A stretch of 64,000 nucleotides of DNA from the NCBI GenBank assembly GCA_020310875.1, contig MU260054.1, positions 822,501 to 886,500 on the forward strand. The letters are read 5' to 3'. The position numbers and the translations under genes were made by a program. The first letter of the stretch is position 1. Each line of letters begins with the position of its first letter. This document shows, piece by piece, positions 30,200-41,667 of the stretch. The notes beneath the pieces are model-generated. The model searched no databases, was not told the DNA's origin, and was given only the letters and a program-made list of their open reading frames with translations. The DNA comes from Ceratopteris richardii. Taxonomy: Eukaryota; Streptophyta; Polypodiopsida; Polypodiales; Pteridaceae.

Positions 30200-30584
30200 A
30201 ACATGAAACACTAGATGAAATCTGCAATCTAGAGGAAGATCTAATCGGTATGCAACTTCACCTAGCTTTTTAACTATCTTCCAAGGTCCACAAAACCTTA
30301 ATGATAGCTTACTACACTTTTGTGTGGATAGTGAAGTAGGTCTAGCTGATACCTGAAGAGAGACTCTGTCTCCTGCCTCTAAGGATCTAGAGATCTTTTC
30401 CTATCAACATACTCTTTACCCTATCAGCTTCTTGCTGCATCTTGGCTTTAGCTAATTCTAAATTTGCTTGGACGTTTGCGAAGACCTCCAAAACACTAGG
30501 ACATTTCTGTGACATACCTATGGTACTGAGAGCATTGGGATTCATGCCATAGTTCATCTCAAAAGGAAATGCAACTAGTGCCAA
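30200..30584 (-). pseudogene. Gypsy integrase C-terminal remnant
   Basis: The minus strand reads FPFEMNYGMNPNALSTIG, LEVFANVQANLELAKAKMQQEADR and, after a frameshift, LRFCGPWKIVKKLGEVAYRL and FHLVFHVS. These are the segment after the integrase core in Ty3/Gypsy Pol, including a GPY-like block. All of RT and the DDE core are absent. It shows that the parent was Gypsy and not Copia. Confidence 0.85.
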
Positions 30585-30653
30585 ATACTATCCCAATTTG
30601 TTTGTCTCTCAGACATATATGCCCTCAACATGTCCTCTGGCTCTGATACCAAT

Positions 30654-30992
30654 TGTTAGAAAGAGACTTGAATGATGTGTGTGACTCTCCTCCCATCCAT
30701 ATATACCCTCTTGTACTCTAAAAATAGCAATGTATACTCTAAAGATAGTAATGATTTGGAATAGTCTAGTGTGAACATGTGGTCATCATGCAACACTTAT
30801 TCCCATTACTACCAAAGTACTCCCATTACTACCAAAGTACCTTAGGGTATCCCTCGAGCTTGGGACCTTGGCTAGCTGGCCCTTGTCCCTCACACACATG
30901 GATTGATCCCTATGGATCAAATAGATTGATCCATGTGGATCAATGATCCCTGTGGATCACATGCACTGATCCCTATGGATCAATGTCTAATA
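30654..30992 (-). repeat. Mini-Gypsy LTR (right)
   Basis: Same sequence as 29684-29986 with two small tandem duplications (CCATTACTACCAAAGTACT-type near 30812 and a TGATCCxTGTGGATCA block near 30925). It ends TCTAATA instead of TCTAACA. Confidence 0.88.
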
Positions 30993-31172
30993 ATTTGGCC
31001 TTTCACATGGACACTAACGGTAACAATCTCTCACTAAAAGCCAACATGGCGAAAGTAACTCTGAGAGAAAAATAAAGAATGATAAAGAATACCTGAGTGT
31101 AAGTATACAAACTATACCTCCCACCTGATGGGCATGTTACATAGTATACAAGTGACTGTGTATGATCAAGAA

Positions 31173-34100
31173 TCAAGTAACCCCTATCAAGTGACAACAG
31201 TATCGAAAGCTATCCTGTGGTAGAGCTTTAGTCAAAGCATCTGTAGCATTATCTCGAGTGTGAACCTTCTCACGAATAATATGCCCCGTGGCTAAGCAAT
31301 CTTTAATGAAGTGATACCTCACCTCAATGTGCTTGGTCTTTGCATGATAGATTGGATTCTTAGCTAAAGCAATGGCACTCTGACTATCACTGAGCAAGCG
31401 AGGTACATGCTGAGGTAAACCCATATCACAAGCAAGATGAGAAAGCCACAATGCTTCCTTACATGCATCACTTGCTACAACATACTTTGCTTCTATGGTG
31501 AAGACGAGATCTCCAAGACATAGCACCTTCGACAAAATTCTTGAAGACGAGATCTCCAAGACATAGCACCTCCAGCAAAATGAAAATGTACCCTGATGTA
31601 GACTTATGATTGTCTACACAACCAGCATAATCAGAATCTGTGTAACCAATAATGGATGCTTTCCCTCTACCTAAGATGAGATTCTTGAAGACGAGATCTC
31701 GAAGACATAGCACCTCCTGCAAAATGAAAATGTACCCTGATGTAGACTTATGATTGTCTACACAACCAGCATAATCAGAATCTGTGCAACCAATAATGGA
31801 TGCTTTTCCTCTACCTAAGCATAGACGTCCTTAGAGCCACTCAAATATCTCAAAATCATCTTGACTTCTTCCTAATGTTTCTTGCCACGATTAGACATAT
31901 ATCTGCTCACAATTCCCACTGATAGGGAATTTTGGTCATGAATTCCTTTTCCTCATTTGATTTGGGGCAATCATCCTTGCTCAATTTCACATATGTGGGT
32001 AAAGGTATACTCAATGCCTTTCCACCTTGCATATTCAACTAGTGAAGTACTTTGGATATGTACTCACTTTGAGATAAGTATATGCATCTTTTACTCCTAT
32101 CACGAGTAATGCGCATGCCAATAATATATTTGGCATCCCCCAAATCCTTCAAATCAAATGTGTGACTCAATTTCTTTTTGAGAACTCACAAATCATAAGA
32201 GGACTTCCCAGCAATCAACATATCATCGACATAAAGTATCAAGCTTATCAAGCTGCCATCTGAGCATCTCTTTGTGTAGAGACAATGATCCTCATTGCTT
32301 CGAGAATAGCCTTGAGATTTCATAAAAGCATCAAACTTTTGGTACCATTGTCTAGGGGACTGTTTAAGTCCATACAAGCTCTTCTTAAGCTTACAAACTA
32401 GATTTACATGGTAAAGTTTTCCTGCCCTTTGGCAAAGTTACTAAATCCCAAGTACCATTCTTGTGAATAGAATCCAACTCACTCTTCATGGCACGCTCCC
32501 ACTTGACATGATCCTCTGTCTGCATAGCCTCTTTGTAGCATGAAGGCTCATCGGCATCTGTTAGCATAACAAAATCTAAACCTGGAACATATCTATCAGG
32601 TGGATGTGAGACACGTGTAGAATGTCTCAATGTTTGCTGAACAGGAATATGTGCAGACTGATCTGAATGGACATTCTCTTAAACATCCCTATGTGCAGCA
32701 TTTTTATGCATGCTAACTGGAGGACTAGTATCCTCAAACACCACTCTTCTCACTTGAACCTCCTTAATGGGTTGCTTATACATTTTAGACTCATTAAAAA
32801 TGACATCACTACTTCTGATCACTGACCATGTTTCAGGATCCCATAAGCGATATCCAAATTGTCCTTCTCGACCATATCCAAGAAAAATGCATTTCTTTGA
32901 CTTATGGTCCAACTTTTGTCTAACCTTCTTGGGTATATGAACATATGCTTCACACCCAAAAACTCGAAGATGATCATAATATGGTGGCTTCCATGTCCAT
33001 AACTCATGTGCCACTCTCAAAGAGCTTTGGCAGTACTAGGGGAAAGGTTAATCACATGAACTACAGTCAATACTACTTCTGCCCAAAAACCTTGTGAGAG
33101 ATTTACATGATGCAACATAGAGACTACTCTATCTTGAATACTTCTATTCATCCTCTCAGCTACACCATTCTGTACTCGGGTATAAGGAGATGTATACTCT
33201 CTACGAATCCCTCTAGACTGACAAAAAAGGCTAAATTGATGTGAGGTATACTCACCCCCATTATCTAAACGTAAAGCCTTAAGCTTAGTTCCTTTTTCAA
33301 TCTCAATTGAAGCAAGCCATTTTTTGAAAGTAGGGAATACCTCATCCTTCGATTTGATAGGATATACTCTGACTTTTTTAGTAGCATTTTCTATGAAAGT
33401 GACAAAGTAAAGAGAACCACCTAAGGACCTAGTGGGCATAGGACCACACACATCTGTATGAACGAGATCTAAAGGCTGAATTGAAGAGTCAATGTGCCTT
33501 CTATGCACATTTCTGGTTTTCTTTCCATATTGATAGTGCTCACAAAATGAAAAATCAAAGAAAGATAACACAGGTAAGTAGCCAAAACGAGAAAGATTTT
33601 CCATTCCACTACGAGATATATGGCCCAAACAACCATGCCAAATACAAGCCATAGGCTATTCAGTAACAACTAACAAGTGTTGTTTCTTTGATACAAATAA
33701 AGGATAAAGTGAGCCAACTTTGCTTCCTTTTCCAATAACCATATTGCCCTTTGATATACGAAAGGACTGAGCATAGAAGACCACCTTGTAACCAAGGTCA
33801 TCAAGTTGACCAACTGACATCAAACTACATGAGAATTGAGGTACATGGTGTACATTATGCATAGTAAATTTTGAACCATCAATGAACTGCACAACCACAT
33901 CTCGGATCCCCACAACATCACACTGGTAAGAGTCACCAAGTCTCACGGTACCAAGAGACTTTGATACATAATTAGAGAACCATTCTCTATGTGGTGTCAC
34001 ATGGAACGAAGCACCAGAATCTAACAGCCAGGTGTGGGAAAGAGAATCAACCATAAGCGCCTTAGTTGGCATAGTACTTTCTAGTGTCAACACATCAGCA

Positions 34101-34991
34101 TCATAGAAATAGCATTAATTTCTTCAATCTTCACAGTCAAAGTAGATGGTGCACGTAACTTTTAACATGCCCATCAACATTCTTTCCTTTACCTTTAGCA
34201 TTCTTTAATGCATAACATTCTTTCTTCATGTGTCCTTTCTTATGACTCTTATTCCGTTGACCATTCTTTTCCTTGTTCTTGCTCCTGCCACGTTGCTGAT
34301 TCTTTTCTTGGTAAGAATCACAAACATTATATGCATCACTCTAAGTGCCAACCATAGATTTTCTATGAATCTCCTCACTCAAGAGTGCTCCACATATGTC
34401 ATCATAGACGAGTTTACCACTAGGTTCACTATTGCTAATAGTTGTGCAAAGCATATCCCATGATGATGGCAGGGTGCATAACAACAATAATGCTTTCATT
34501 TCATTATCCTTATCTATTTTTTGAGCGTGTAACTTGGAGAATATGGCATCATTCAGATGAGCAGCAACACTATCTGTGTCCTTCATATGAAGTTCATATA
34601 ATTTTCTCATCAGATACACTTTATTTGATGCTGTCTCTTTTCAATATGTATTGCATAACTTCTTCCAAAGCTCCTTTGGACTTTCACAATCTAATACTGT
34701 AAAGTAAACATTATCTGCTAGGTGCAAGCAAATGGTAGACCTAGCCATTTCATCTAACTCGTCCCAATCATCTTCATCCATGTCAGCAGGCTTCTTTGAA
34801 ATCCCATTTACTGGCTTCCATTGCCTCCTTTGAATTAGCACATGTTTAATCTTATTCCTCCATAGACCAAAGTTTGTGCCATCAAAGTTTCGAATCTCAA
34901 AATGATCTTTGGCTTGCAAGTTATAGCTCCTCCTCGGAACACTAGCACTAGACCCTGATCCACTAGATGTGCCTGAGACCTTTGATGCCAT
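31173..34991 (-). pseudogene. Copia-M polyprotein (frameshifted)
   Basis: The minus strand begins MASKVSGTSSGSG at 34991. Gag (34991-34641 then, in another frame, 34619-34341) contains FEIRNFDGTNFGLWRNKI. The knuckle region (about 34200-34330) keeps only KKGHMKKECY, so the first cysteines are gone. Protease (34093-33656): WLLDSGASFHVTPH. Integrase (33652-32679): HGCLGHIS, D (LVHTDVCGP), D (RLDNGGEYTS), E (GVAERMNRS). RT (32630-32186): WDLVTLPKGRK, YGLKQSPRQWY, LYVDDMLIAG. RNase H (31722-31173): YTDSDYAGCVDNHKSTSGY, NPIYHAKTKHIEVRYHFI. At least five breaks separate these frames, so it is inactive. Confidence 0.92.
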
Positions 34992-36185
34992 GATGGTAGA
35001 GAACTGAATAGAATGATAATGGACCTAGAAGATTCCGAACACCAACGAATAAGTTTATCAAGGAGTAAATCAACCACTACATAGTTGAAAAAACCAAAAA
35101 TCTAGAAAAACTTTTACCTGAGTATCCTCTGAAAAATGAGCATATGACTAGTGTCAAAATATCATAAAATTGCAAGTACTGATATGTTTTCCTACATAGT
35201 GAGTCATTGACTCCATTGCATATAATCAGTTACCCAATAGAAGCCAACTAAGCTTATCGAGCACCTATGAACAACTATCATACATCTCCTATGGCGAGGC
35301 TGGGTAAGTCTTCCACCTGCATCACCAAAGAGATCCCGACATTTGGGTGTCTCCCAGTTAAGAAAACCTCACCACAAACCTCTTTTTCAAACATAAAAGG
35401 CTTTATGCAAAAATGTAACCGCTATATCAATGATAAGCGGTATCCACAGAAGCGTACATGGTGTGTATGTGCTCAATATATGCAGTAAAATGACACTAAA
35501 AGGTTGAATGCATAGCCCAAAAGCTAGCCAACAACACTTGCAAGTGTCTGTCAATGCTGATGATTTAGGCTCAAAGACCTGCATAAATTTGCAGCAGCTG
35601 CTCCCACTAAAACTGAAAACCTCTCAAGAAACTTGTAGTTTTACGAGTGTGGCTGAAACACAGCCCCAAAGGTTGTTATTTATTGTGGAAGTACAAAGAA
35701 CACTCTTCTTGATGTTCTTGGACCTGTGTGAAGAGAACTATGTGCAAAAGTACTCCAAAATGGCTCCAAAAGACGCCCAAAAATGCTTCAAAAATAGGCT
35801 TTGAAAGCAAAAGAATGAAGCTTTGAGGGACTAAAACATGTTCAAGGTAATGTGAACCTTAGTCTTTCCCCTTCTTCAGACACCACAAGAGTGTAGCTTA
35901 GTGGCAAGAGATTGCCACAATTAAGCGAGCTCAAGGGGAAACACTACTGGGATGGATGACCTCTCAGGAAGTACCGGAAAACTCTATTCCTTGATCGTTG
36001 ATGTCCTCCCTCAGTTGCAGCCAAGGGCGCCAACGGTGGCTTCAGTGACTGGGATGACAAGGTATGCCAAGGTCTATGCCTTGGTCGCCGCCTTATTCGT
36101 AAACCTTAGAGATAGCCTTGGGGGGGTGCTCGCTTCTCTTGCACAAAAGGAATAAAACTTTTGCCTCAAAATGCTCTGATACCAG
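34992..36185 (-). other. Copia-M leader and iMet primer site
   Basis: Non-coding leader between the 5' LTR and gag on the minus strand. TGGTATCAGAGC (36173-36184 minus), one base from the LTR, is the initiator-tRNA-Met primer site. I see no gene in the remaining 1.1 kb. Confidence 0.8.
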
Positions 36186-36481
36186 TGAAGTGTTTACACA
36201 GCAATGCACCATAGTGAGTGCTCCTTCTATGGAGCTCCATGATGATATCCTCGGAGTAGAAAAGCGAGCTATTGAGGCTGCACATGATGCTCCACACACA
36301 GACTGCAAAACACACAAAAAAACAGTACATAGGGAGCACGAAGATAGACTTCTTAGGTCTTACAAATGCGGTTGAACTTACAGTCTGTGACTGACAAGGC
36401 CACTATTTGTTTTATTAAAGAACATATACAAGGAAGTGTTCGATGGCCATTTGGCCTTTCACATGGACACTAACGGTAACA
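36186..36481 (-). repeat. Copia-M 5' LTR
   Basis: 296 bp; on the minus strand TGTTACC...CACTTCA. It is followed on the + side by the target duplication CTTGT (36482-36486). Confidence 0.92.
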
Positions 36482-36486
36482 CTTGT

Positions 36487-37656
36487 GTCGCCCTTGAGGC
36501 CTTTATGGGTGTTGAACCTCCCTTGGTCTCCCTCAGTAGATCCACAATTTTGTCAATGCAAGAAGAGCTCAAGAAAGTTTGTCTCATCGAACAAGTGTTT
36601 GGCCCTAGGCCCTCGCTCGAAACTGTGCACCATTGGATTTTCACTGAGTGGTTCCCTCGAGGGTTGATTATTTGTAAGTGTCAGTTCTTACCAGCTAGTC
36701 ATATGCTGCTAGTCTTTGAAATGAAGATATGGCATTTCGAGCCCTTAATGTCGAAACTTGGCAACTCGGGCATGCGACCCTATGCCTGTTTAGATGGTCC
36801 CCCGATTTTATCCCCGAGAAATCAAAGTCTCTCCGATACCCTCTTTTGGTTGAGCTCACTAACCTGCCATACTTCTTGTATAACTTTGCGTGGGACATTG
36901 TATCTCCTATTAGCAAGCCATTGGCTTCACGAGAGGACGTTGGTGGTCTCATCTATGAAGGTGTGAAACATTCGTTCAACATGCAGTGACACCCTCAAAT
37001 CTGTGTCGAGGTTGACCTCAACACATCGCTTCCATCAAAGATCAAGGTGGACTTGGGTGAAGGGGATGTTTGGGAACAAGACACTAATTACAAAAGCCTT
37101 CCCAATGCGTGCTTTTGTTGCAGCCAACAAGGTCACATGATTAAAGATTGCCCGTTGAGTCACAAAAGCAAGAAAAAAAAGAAGCCTCTAGAAATGCTCA
37201 AGACAACAAAGGGACATTGAATTGCTTGGCGAATGAAGAGGTAGTTAAGGGTCCCCATAACCCAGAAGCCGACACAGACGGGTCACAGAAGTCAAAAGAA
37301 GAAGGAAAAGAAGCCATAGGGCGACATCTAAGCAAAACTAGTTGCCAGTTATCCCCTCAAACAACTTGTATTGCAATCTAGAAAAGGAGATAAATGAGCT
37401 TGATTACCCAGGTAGAAACTTGTTTGAGGTGGACACCAGCGACAGAGACCTAGAGATCCTTGACAATCAAGAACCCTACCAGGAGGGTTACACTACAAGC
37501 AAAGAAGACAGCTTCACCACTAGTAACGAAGATAACATGGATAGTGAAAGTTCCATCATTGGATCGATTATCCTGGAAATGGTTTCCAGTTCTTTCCAAC
37601 AAGAGGCATCCTGCAAGGGGAAACAACCTGTTGTGCTTCCTTAGAAAAGCCCCCAC
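36487..37656 (+). pseudogene. LINE-D ORF1, main part
   Basis: Continues the ORF1 begun at 29316: VSLSRSTILSMQEELKKVCL, FGPRPSLETVHHW, WFPRGLIICKCQFLPASH, then (other frame) a DUF4283-like core (FSGIKSG-type region on the wrong strand ignored; + strand FRWSPDFIPEKSKSLRYPL, LVELTNLPYFLYNFAWDIV), a knuckle ACFCCSQQGHMIKDC (the arginine of LINE-A's CFRC is changed, the cysteines are kept), and the tail NELDYPGRNLFEVDTSD, MDSESSIIGSI. Frameshifts occur near 36720 and 37150. ORF1 is the RNA-binding protein of the LINE particle. This is a degraded copy. Confidence 0.85.
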
Positions 37657-37760
37657 AACAACATATTGCTTAGTAGGGAACCCCTCCCAGTGAAAAAGAG
37701 AGACGAATCCAAGAAGAGAAAGAATAAGGCCCGCTTCTACAAAGAGGGTATCTCACGACA

Positions 37761-38252
37761 ATGATCATCATCTTGTTTAATGCCAGAGGGCTAACAGACC
37801 CCTCAAGAGTGACCATCATAGGTCAACGGCTTCGCGATATTAGCCTAAACCCAAAATTTATCTGTATTCAAGAGACTCAAGTTGATGGTGCAGACCTCCA
37901 GAAACGGCTTAGACATGTCTCCTCGTCCCATGTTTGGATTTCGATAGTGCACCCGCGGGTTTGCTGGGATGATAATCAGTATCAATCAATTTTGGTTTGA
38001 AAAGCTTGAGAACTCTATAGAAAATGAGTGACATCGATGGATTTCCATTTCCTTTGGTGCCCTATTTTGTTTTACTCTAGTTTCTATCTATGTCCCTAAC
38101 GAGGGGATGGAGAGACTCAACAATTGGGCCTCCTTGGACTCGCTCCCCCACAACATGCTAGTTTGTGGTGACTTCAACATGGTGGAGGACCCCTGTGGAT
38201 AGATGGAATGGCAAGGGCCGGGTCATCGATAGTCAGGAGAAAGAAACATGGG
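37761..38252 (+). pseudogene. LINE-D ORF2 endonuclease, N-terminal part
   Basis: It starts MIIILFNARGLTDPSR, equivalent to MIVISLNARGLSDPSR in LINE-A. Then ICIQETQVDGADLQKRL, WFEKLENSIE and, after breaks, LVCGDFNMVEDP. These are conserved APE-type endonuclease blocks. The sequence stops abruptly at 38252 where Gypsy E begins, in the middle of the block equal to REKETWDMTK; the RT part is not seen to the right within the window. Confidence 0.85.
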
Positions 38253-39331
38253 TGTATAGCTGAAAATGAAGGAGACTAGTCTTGGAACTAGCATGTAGTA
38301 TAAAGAAGAAGTCATTCCAGCAATTGGTCTTTTTACAAAATTGGTCTTCGTCCGCTTACAAATTGGTCTTGGTCTTTTTACAAAATTGGTCTTTCTAACA
38401 TTCGTCCGCTTACAAACTGGACTGGTCTTTTTTAAAATTCAACTTGGAAGACGAATTGGCAAATTGGTCTTTTTATTGATGGTGTGACCTATCTCTCAGT
38501 TCGTCCTTTGAATCTTACGAGAGAATGAAGCGGAAAGCAAAGAGTTAGAGAGTGGGCGGCTTGGCAGAACTTGGCAGGTGACAGAGTACCGGTCTTGGCA
38601 GGTTGCAGAGAGCCTACTTGCCAGAGTACCAGAAAAGTGGAAGAAGTGGAGGAGTAAAGGAACTCCATCGCTCATGATAGAAGCCTATATAAAGAACCCT
38701 TTTGGATACACTTGGAGAGGAGAGAATAGGAGGATATATAATACAGACATAAACAAGTAAAGGTACTGGGAAAGGGCATCTAACCTTTGTGGAGCAGCTC
38801 AGTGGACAAGAGGCTCTGGTCTTGTCGCTGAGGACAAGCAGATTAAGTCACTAGTCTGAGTGCTCGAAGAGGCTAGTATACCTCCAGTACTTTGAGAAGA
38901 CTTAGCATTTTAGAGCCAGTCCTTTGAGAAGCCTTAGCATTTCAGAGCCACTTTATTGTAACTGAGAGTTAGTCACTTCTCTGTCACAGGGAAGTGAGTG
39001 AAGTGATTATTTATCCATTTAAATCGTCTTTTTGTACACTTCCATGCTGCCATTAATGGAGAGATGCGAAGTGAGTGAAGTGATTATTTGTCCATTTAAA
39101 TCGTCTTTTTGTACACTTCCATGCTTCCATTAATGGAGATATGCTTCTGTGAGCTTGTAGTCTACTTTTGTCGCGACTTATGTGACTTATTTACCTTGTG
39201 CACTATTGATCTGTCTAATTTATCTTCTATCGGACTACTGAGTGTGCAAAACAGCACATAGTGCATACTGCACTCAGAAAAATAACCCACCTCGAGCACA
39301 ACAGAACAAGAATCTCGTCTCCAGGTGCTCA
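38253..39331 (+). repeat. Gypsy E 5' LTR
   Basis: TGTATAGC to GTGCTCA, about 1079 bp, placed from the LINE-D break and the primer site. TATATAAAG at 38686-38694 is a TATA box. A 77-bp tandem duplication lies at 38991-39144 (starting GAAGTGAGTGAAGTGATTAT). The U3 has many TTGGTCTTTTTACAAA-type motifs. Confidence 0.7.
38686..38694 (+). promoter_or_regulatory. TATA box of Gypsy E LTR
   Basis: TATATAAAG in AGCCTATATAAAGAACC, about 645 bp before the LTR end. Confidence 0.6.
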
Positions 39332-40182
39332 ATTTGGCATGCACGGTGGGACCTGCTTTGCATCTTCGTTGAGAAATTACTCTTCAACGCTCGAGTAAGT
39401 CTCTGAAGTCTCTCCAATTCGTCTCTTTAAAAATTGTCCCTTTGGTCTCTCAAATTGGTCTCTCCAATTTGTCCTTTAGTTGGTCCTTTCTTTTAAGTGA
39501 GTCGTTGGTCTTTTTAAAGTCATCCTTTTAAGTTAGTCTTTGGTCTTTTTAAATTCGTCCGTTTAAGTTAGTCTTTGGTCTTTTTAAAAGTCATCATTTC
39601 AAGTTAGTCTTTTTGAATTGGTCCTTTTAAAGTGGTCTTTAGTTAGTCTTTTAAAATTGATCTTTTTAAACTCGTCCTTTCAAGATTGGTCTTTTCAAGT
39701 TAGTCTTTTTGAATTGGTCCTTTTCAATGGGTCTTTTAGAGTTAGTCTTCTAACTTGTCCTTTTCAGTTGCTCTCAAACTCGTCCTTTTAAGTTGGTCTC
39801 TCAAGTTCAGCCCAGTAAGTCAAGTTCAGCACAGTAAGTCAAAATTAGCTGCCCAAGTCCTACGAGATCAGTCCATAGTAAATCAAATTCAGCCGCCCAA
39901 GTCCTATGACATCATCAGTCCATAGTAAATCAAATTCAGCTGCCCAAGTCCTGCGACATCAGTCCAACAAGTCAAGTTCAGCCTAGTCTTTCCAAGAATT
40001 GTCATGACCTTGTTCTTTTCTAGAAGAGTTTTTTTTTTTGTGGACTTCAAAAGTTGCCTTGGCTCTGAGCTCCTCTCTTCAATTATACATCCCAACGCTC
40101 AGCTTTTCCTCCTCCTTCCCACTTCGTTTGGTCAAGTCACCTTTAGTCACCATCTCTATGAGTTCAAAAAGGACTGTAGTCT
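39332..40182 (+). other. Gypsy E leader: primer-site-like sequence and GGTCTTT repeats
   Basis: TGGCATGCACGGTGGGACC at 39335-39353 is in the right place for a primer site, but I could not assign its tRNA. From about 39400 to 39800, a degenerate motif (TTGGTCTTTTTAAA, then TCGTCCTTTTAAG) recurs more than 15 times and is related to motifs in the LTR U3. At 39840-39985 a ~55-bp unit (CAGTCCATAGTAAATCAAAT, then GCCCAAGTCCT) is tandemly repeated about three times. Confidence 0.65.
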
Positions 40183-41667
40183 ATGACTCATACTCGGTCT
40201 CATAAAGGAGGATCTCTCAGCCCAATCAAAACTCCCATCAAGAGTTACCAGAGAAGAACTGTTCACTATACTCCACCTCGGATACCTCCCAAGCCCCTAC
40301 CACTTCTTGGACCTTCATCCTCGTCTTCTTCATCCTTTGAGGACATATTCAACCACACTAATAACACAAGAAGGATGGCCAACAACAACAGAGGAATGGC
40401 AGAGGACTTAGCTGCTCTTCTATCGCAAGTCAACATTAAATTTCCTACTTTCAAGGGAGCGTTGCAGGAGGACCCAGATGATCATGTACGATAATTTCTA
40501 TCATTATGCAAGAGTAGAGGACTTCACAATCGACACGATGTCTTTCTTGCTCTTTTCCCGACTACCTTGGAAAGTATTGCTGATAGATGGTTTAGCCAAT
40601 ATGCCGAAGGACATTTTGCAACATGGGAGGCCTTACGGAATACATTCACAAACACCTTCAGACCAGGTAACTCTACTGAGAGAACTCTAGAGCAGTTGGA
40701 AAATCTTAAACTTCAGCAAGGGGAATCGTTCCCTGAACTTATGACTAGAGTAAAATCACTAGTAGCTAAGTTACATGCTGTACCTGGGGACTTCTTAGTT
40801 AAGAAATGGGTAGAAAAGGCCCTCCCAAAGTCGTCTCAACAGAAATTGAGGAAACTCTTAAGGGCGGATGCAACGCTTCAAAACTTTGAAGGTGCTGCAA
40901 CTAGGATCGCAGAAGCCCGTCAACATTTTGAAGGCAAGGAGGCACCTCAAGAAGAATCTCCATGGGATTCAGTGGTAACCTTGCAGAGGGAGTTAGAAGC
41001 TCTCAAACTCCAGAAGAGCCTCCAAGAAGAGAAGAACATGCGAGAGGATACTATTGCACAACTCCGACAAGAAATGGAGGGGCTCAAGGCTCAAAAGGAG
41101 GTAAAATCGTTTATTTGGTGTACATTGTGTAATAAACCAGGTCATAGCAATCAGGAGTGTCCAGAAAAGATCACATGTCAATTTTGTGGAAAGACTGGTC
41201 ATGAAGCCAGAGAATGCTACTTCCTCAAGGGAATTCAAACCAACTGGATCCAGGTTCCTGGAACACAATTTAATCAAAATGCCCAAGGGCACCCCCAAGA
41301 GGTAATGTTCACATCTCCTCAATATAACAACAATAACTCTCAATTCAATAACAATAGGAAACCACTCAACAAGAAGAAGCCCATCATGTGCTACCGATGC
41401 GGAGAGTACGGGCATTTTCAAAGTCGCTGTCCTCTTCCCGAAGGCTCTCCTCCATGTAAACACTGTCCGGATGCCACTGACCACTACTCAAAGGATTGTC
41501 CAAAGTTAAGGCCAAGCACTAGTCAAGGGGGACTCTATGGCAAAAAACCAGGAAGTTCCTCCTCTTCCTACCAAGTGAATGCAATTTCTATAAAAAGAGA
41601 AGGCATCCCACAGTGGGGGGACTTAATAAACACTCGACATCCATGTAATCAACAAGCTAGTTTATGA
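40183..41667 (+). pseudogene. Gypsy E Gag, one in-frame stop
   Basis: Starts MTHTRSHKGG. One frame runs to 41667 except for a TAA at 40492-40494, where the pattern HVR-stop-FLSLCKS suggests a single CAA-to-TAA change. Gag core: DDHV, IADRWFSQYAEGHFATWEAL, FRPGNSTERTLEQLENLKL. A coiled-coil-like stretch (LQRELEALKLQKSLQEEKN) comes before four zinc knuckles: CTLCNKPGHSNQEC, CQFCGKTGHEAREC, CYRCGEYGHFQSRC (all canonical) and CKHCPDATDHYSKDC (one residue longer). It forms the capsid and binds RNA. Only the nonsense codon breaks it. Confidence 0.88.

Larger units (their letters stand above)
29684..30992 (-). mobile_element. Nested mini-Gypsy with internal deletion
   Basis: LTR-like ends at 29684-29986 (TGTTAGA...TCTAACA, 303 bp) and 30654-30992 (339 bp, longer because of short internal duplications) flank only 667 bp. 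On the minus strand, TGGTATCAGAGCC (30639-30651) next to the right LTR is the classic initiator-tRNA-Met primer site. A purine-rich AGAAGAGGGAGAGAG sits before the left LTR. The target duplication is ATTTG (29679-29683 and 30993-30997). RT, protease and gag are gone, so it is a non-autonomous derivative or deletion product. Confidence 0.9.
29416..31025 (-). repeat. Copia-M 3' LTR, split by a nested element
   Basis: 29416-29683 plus 30998-31025 together give 296 bp, exactly the length of the other LTR, starting (+ strand) TGAAGTRTTT and ending GGTAACA. The interruption is a mini-Gypsy with TSD ATTTG. Confidence 0.92.
29416..36481 (-). mobile_element. Copia-M: decayed Ty1/Copia element in LINE-D
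   Basis: A minus-strand Copia with two 296-bp LTRs (36186-36481 and 29416-31025 once the nested element is removed), tRNA-iMet primer site, and gag, protease, integrase, RT and RNase H in Copia order. CTTGT lies on both sides (29411-29415 and 36482-36486), and removing the element restores the ORF1 frame of LINE-D. The coding region has several frameshifts and stops. A 1.2-kb leader (34992-36172) lies between LTR and gag. Confidence 0.93.
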
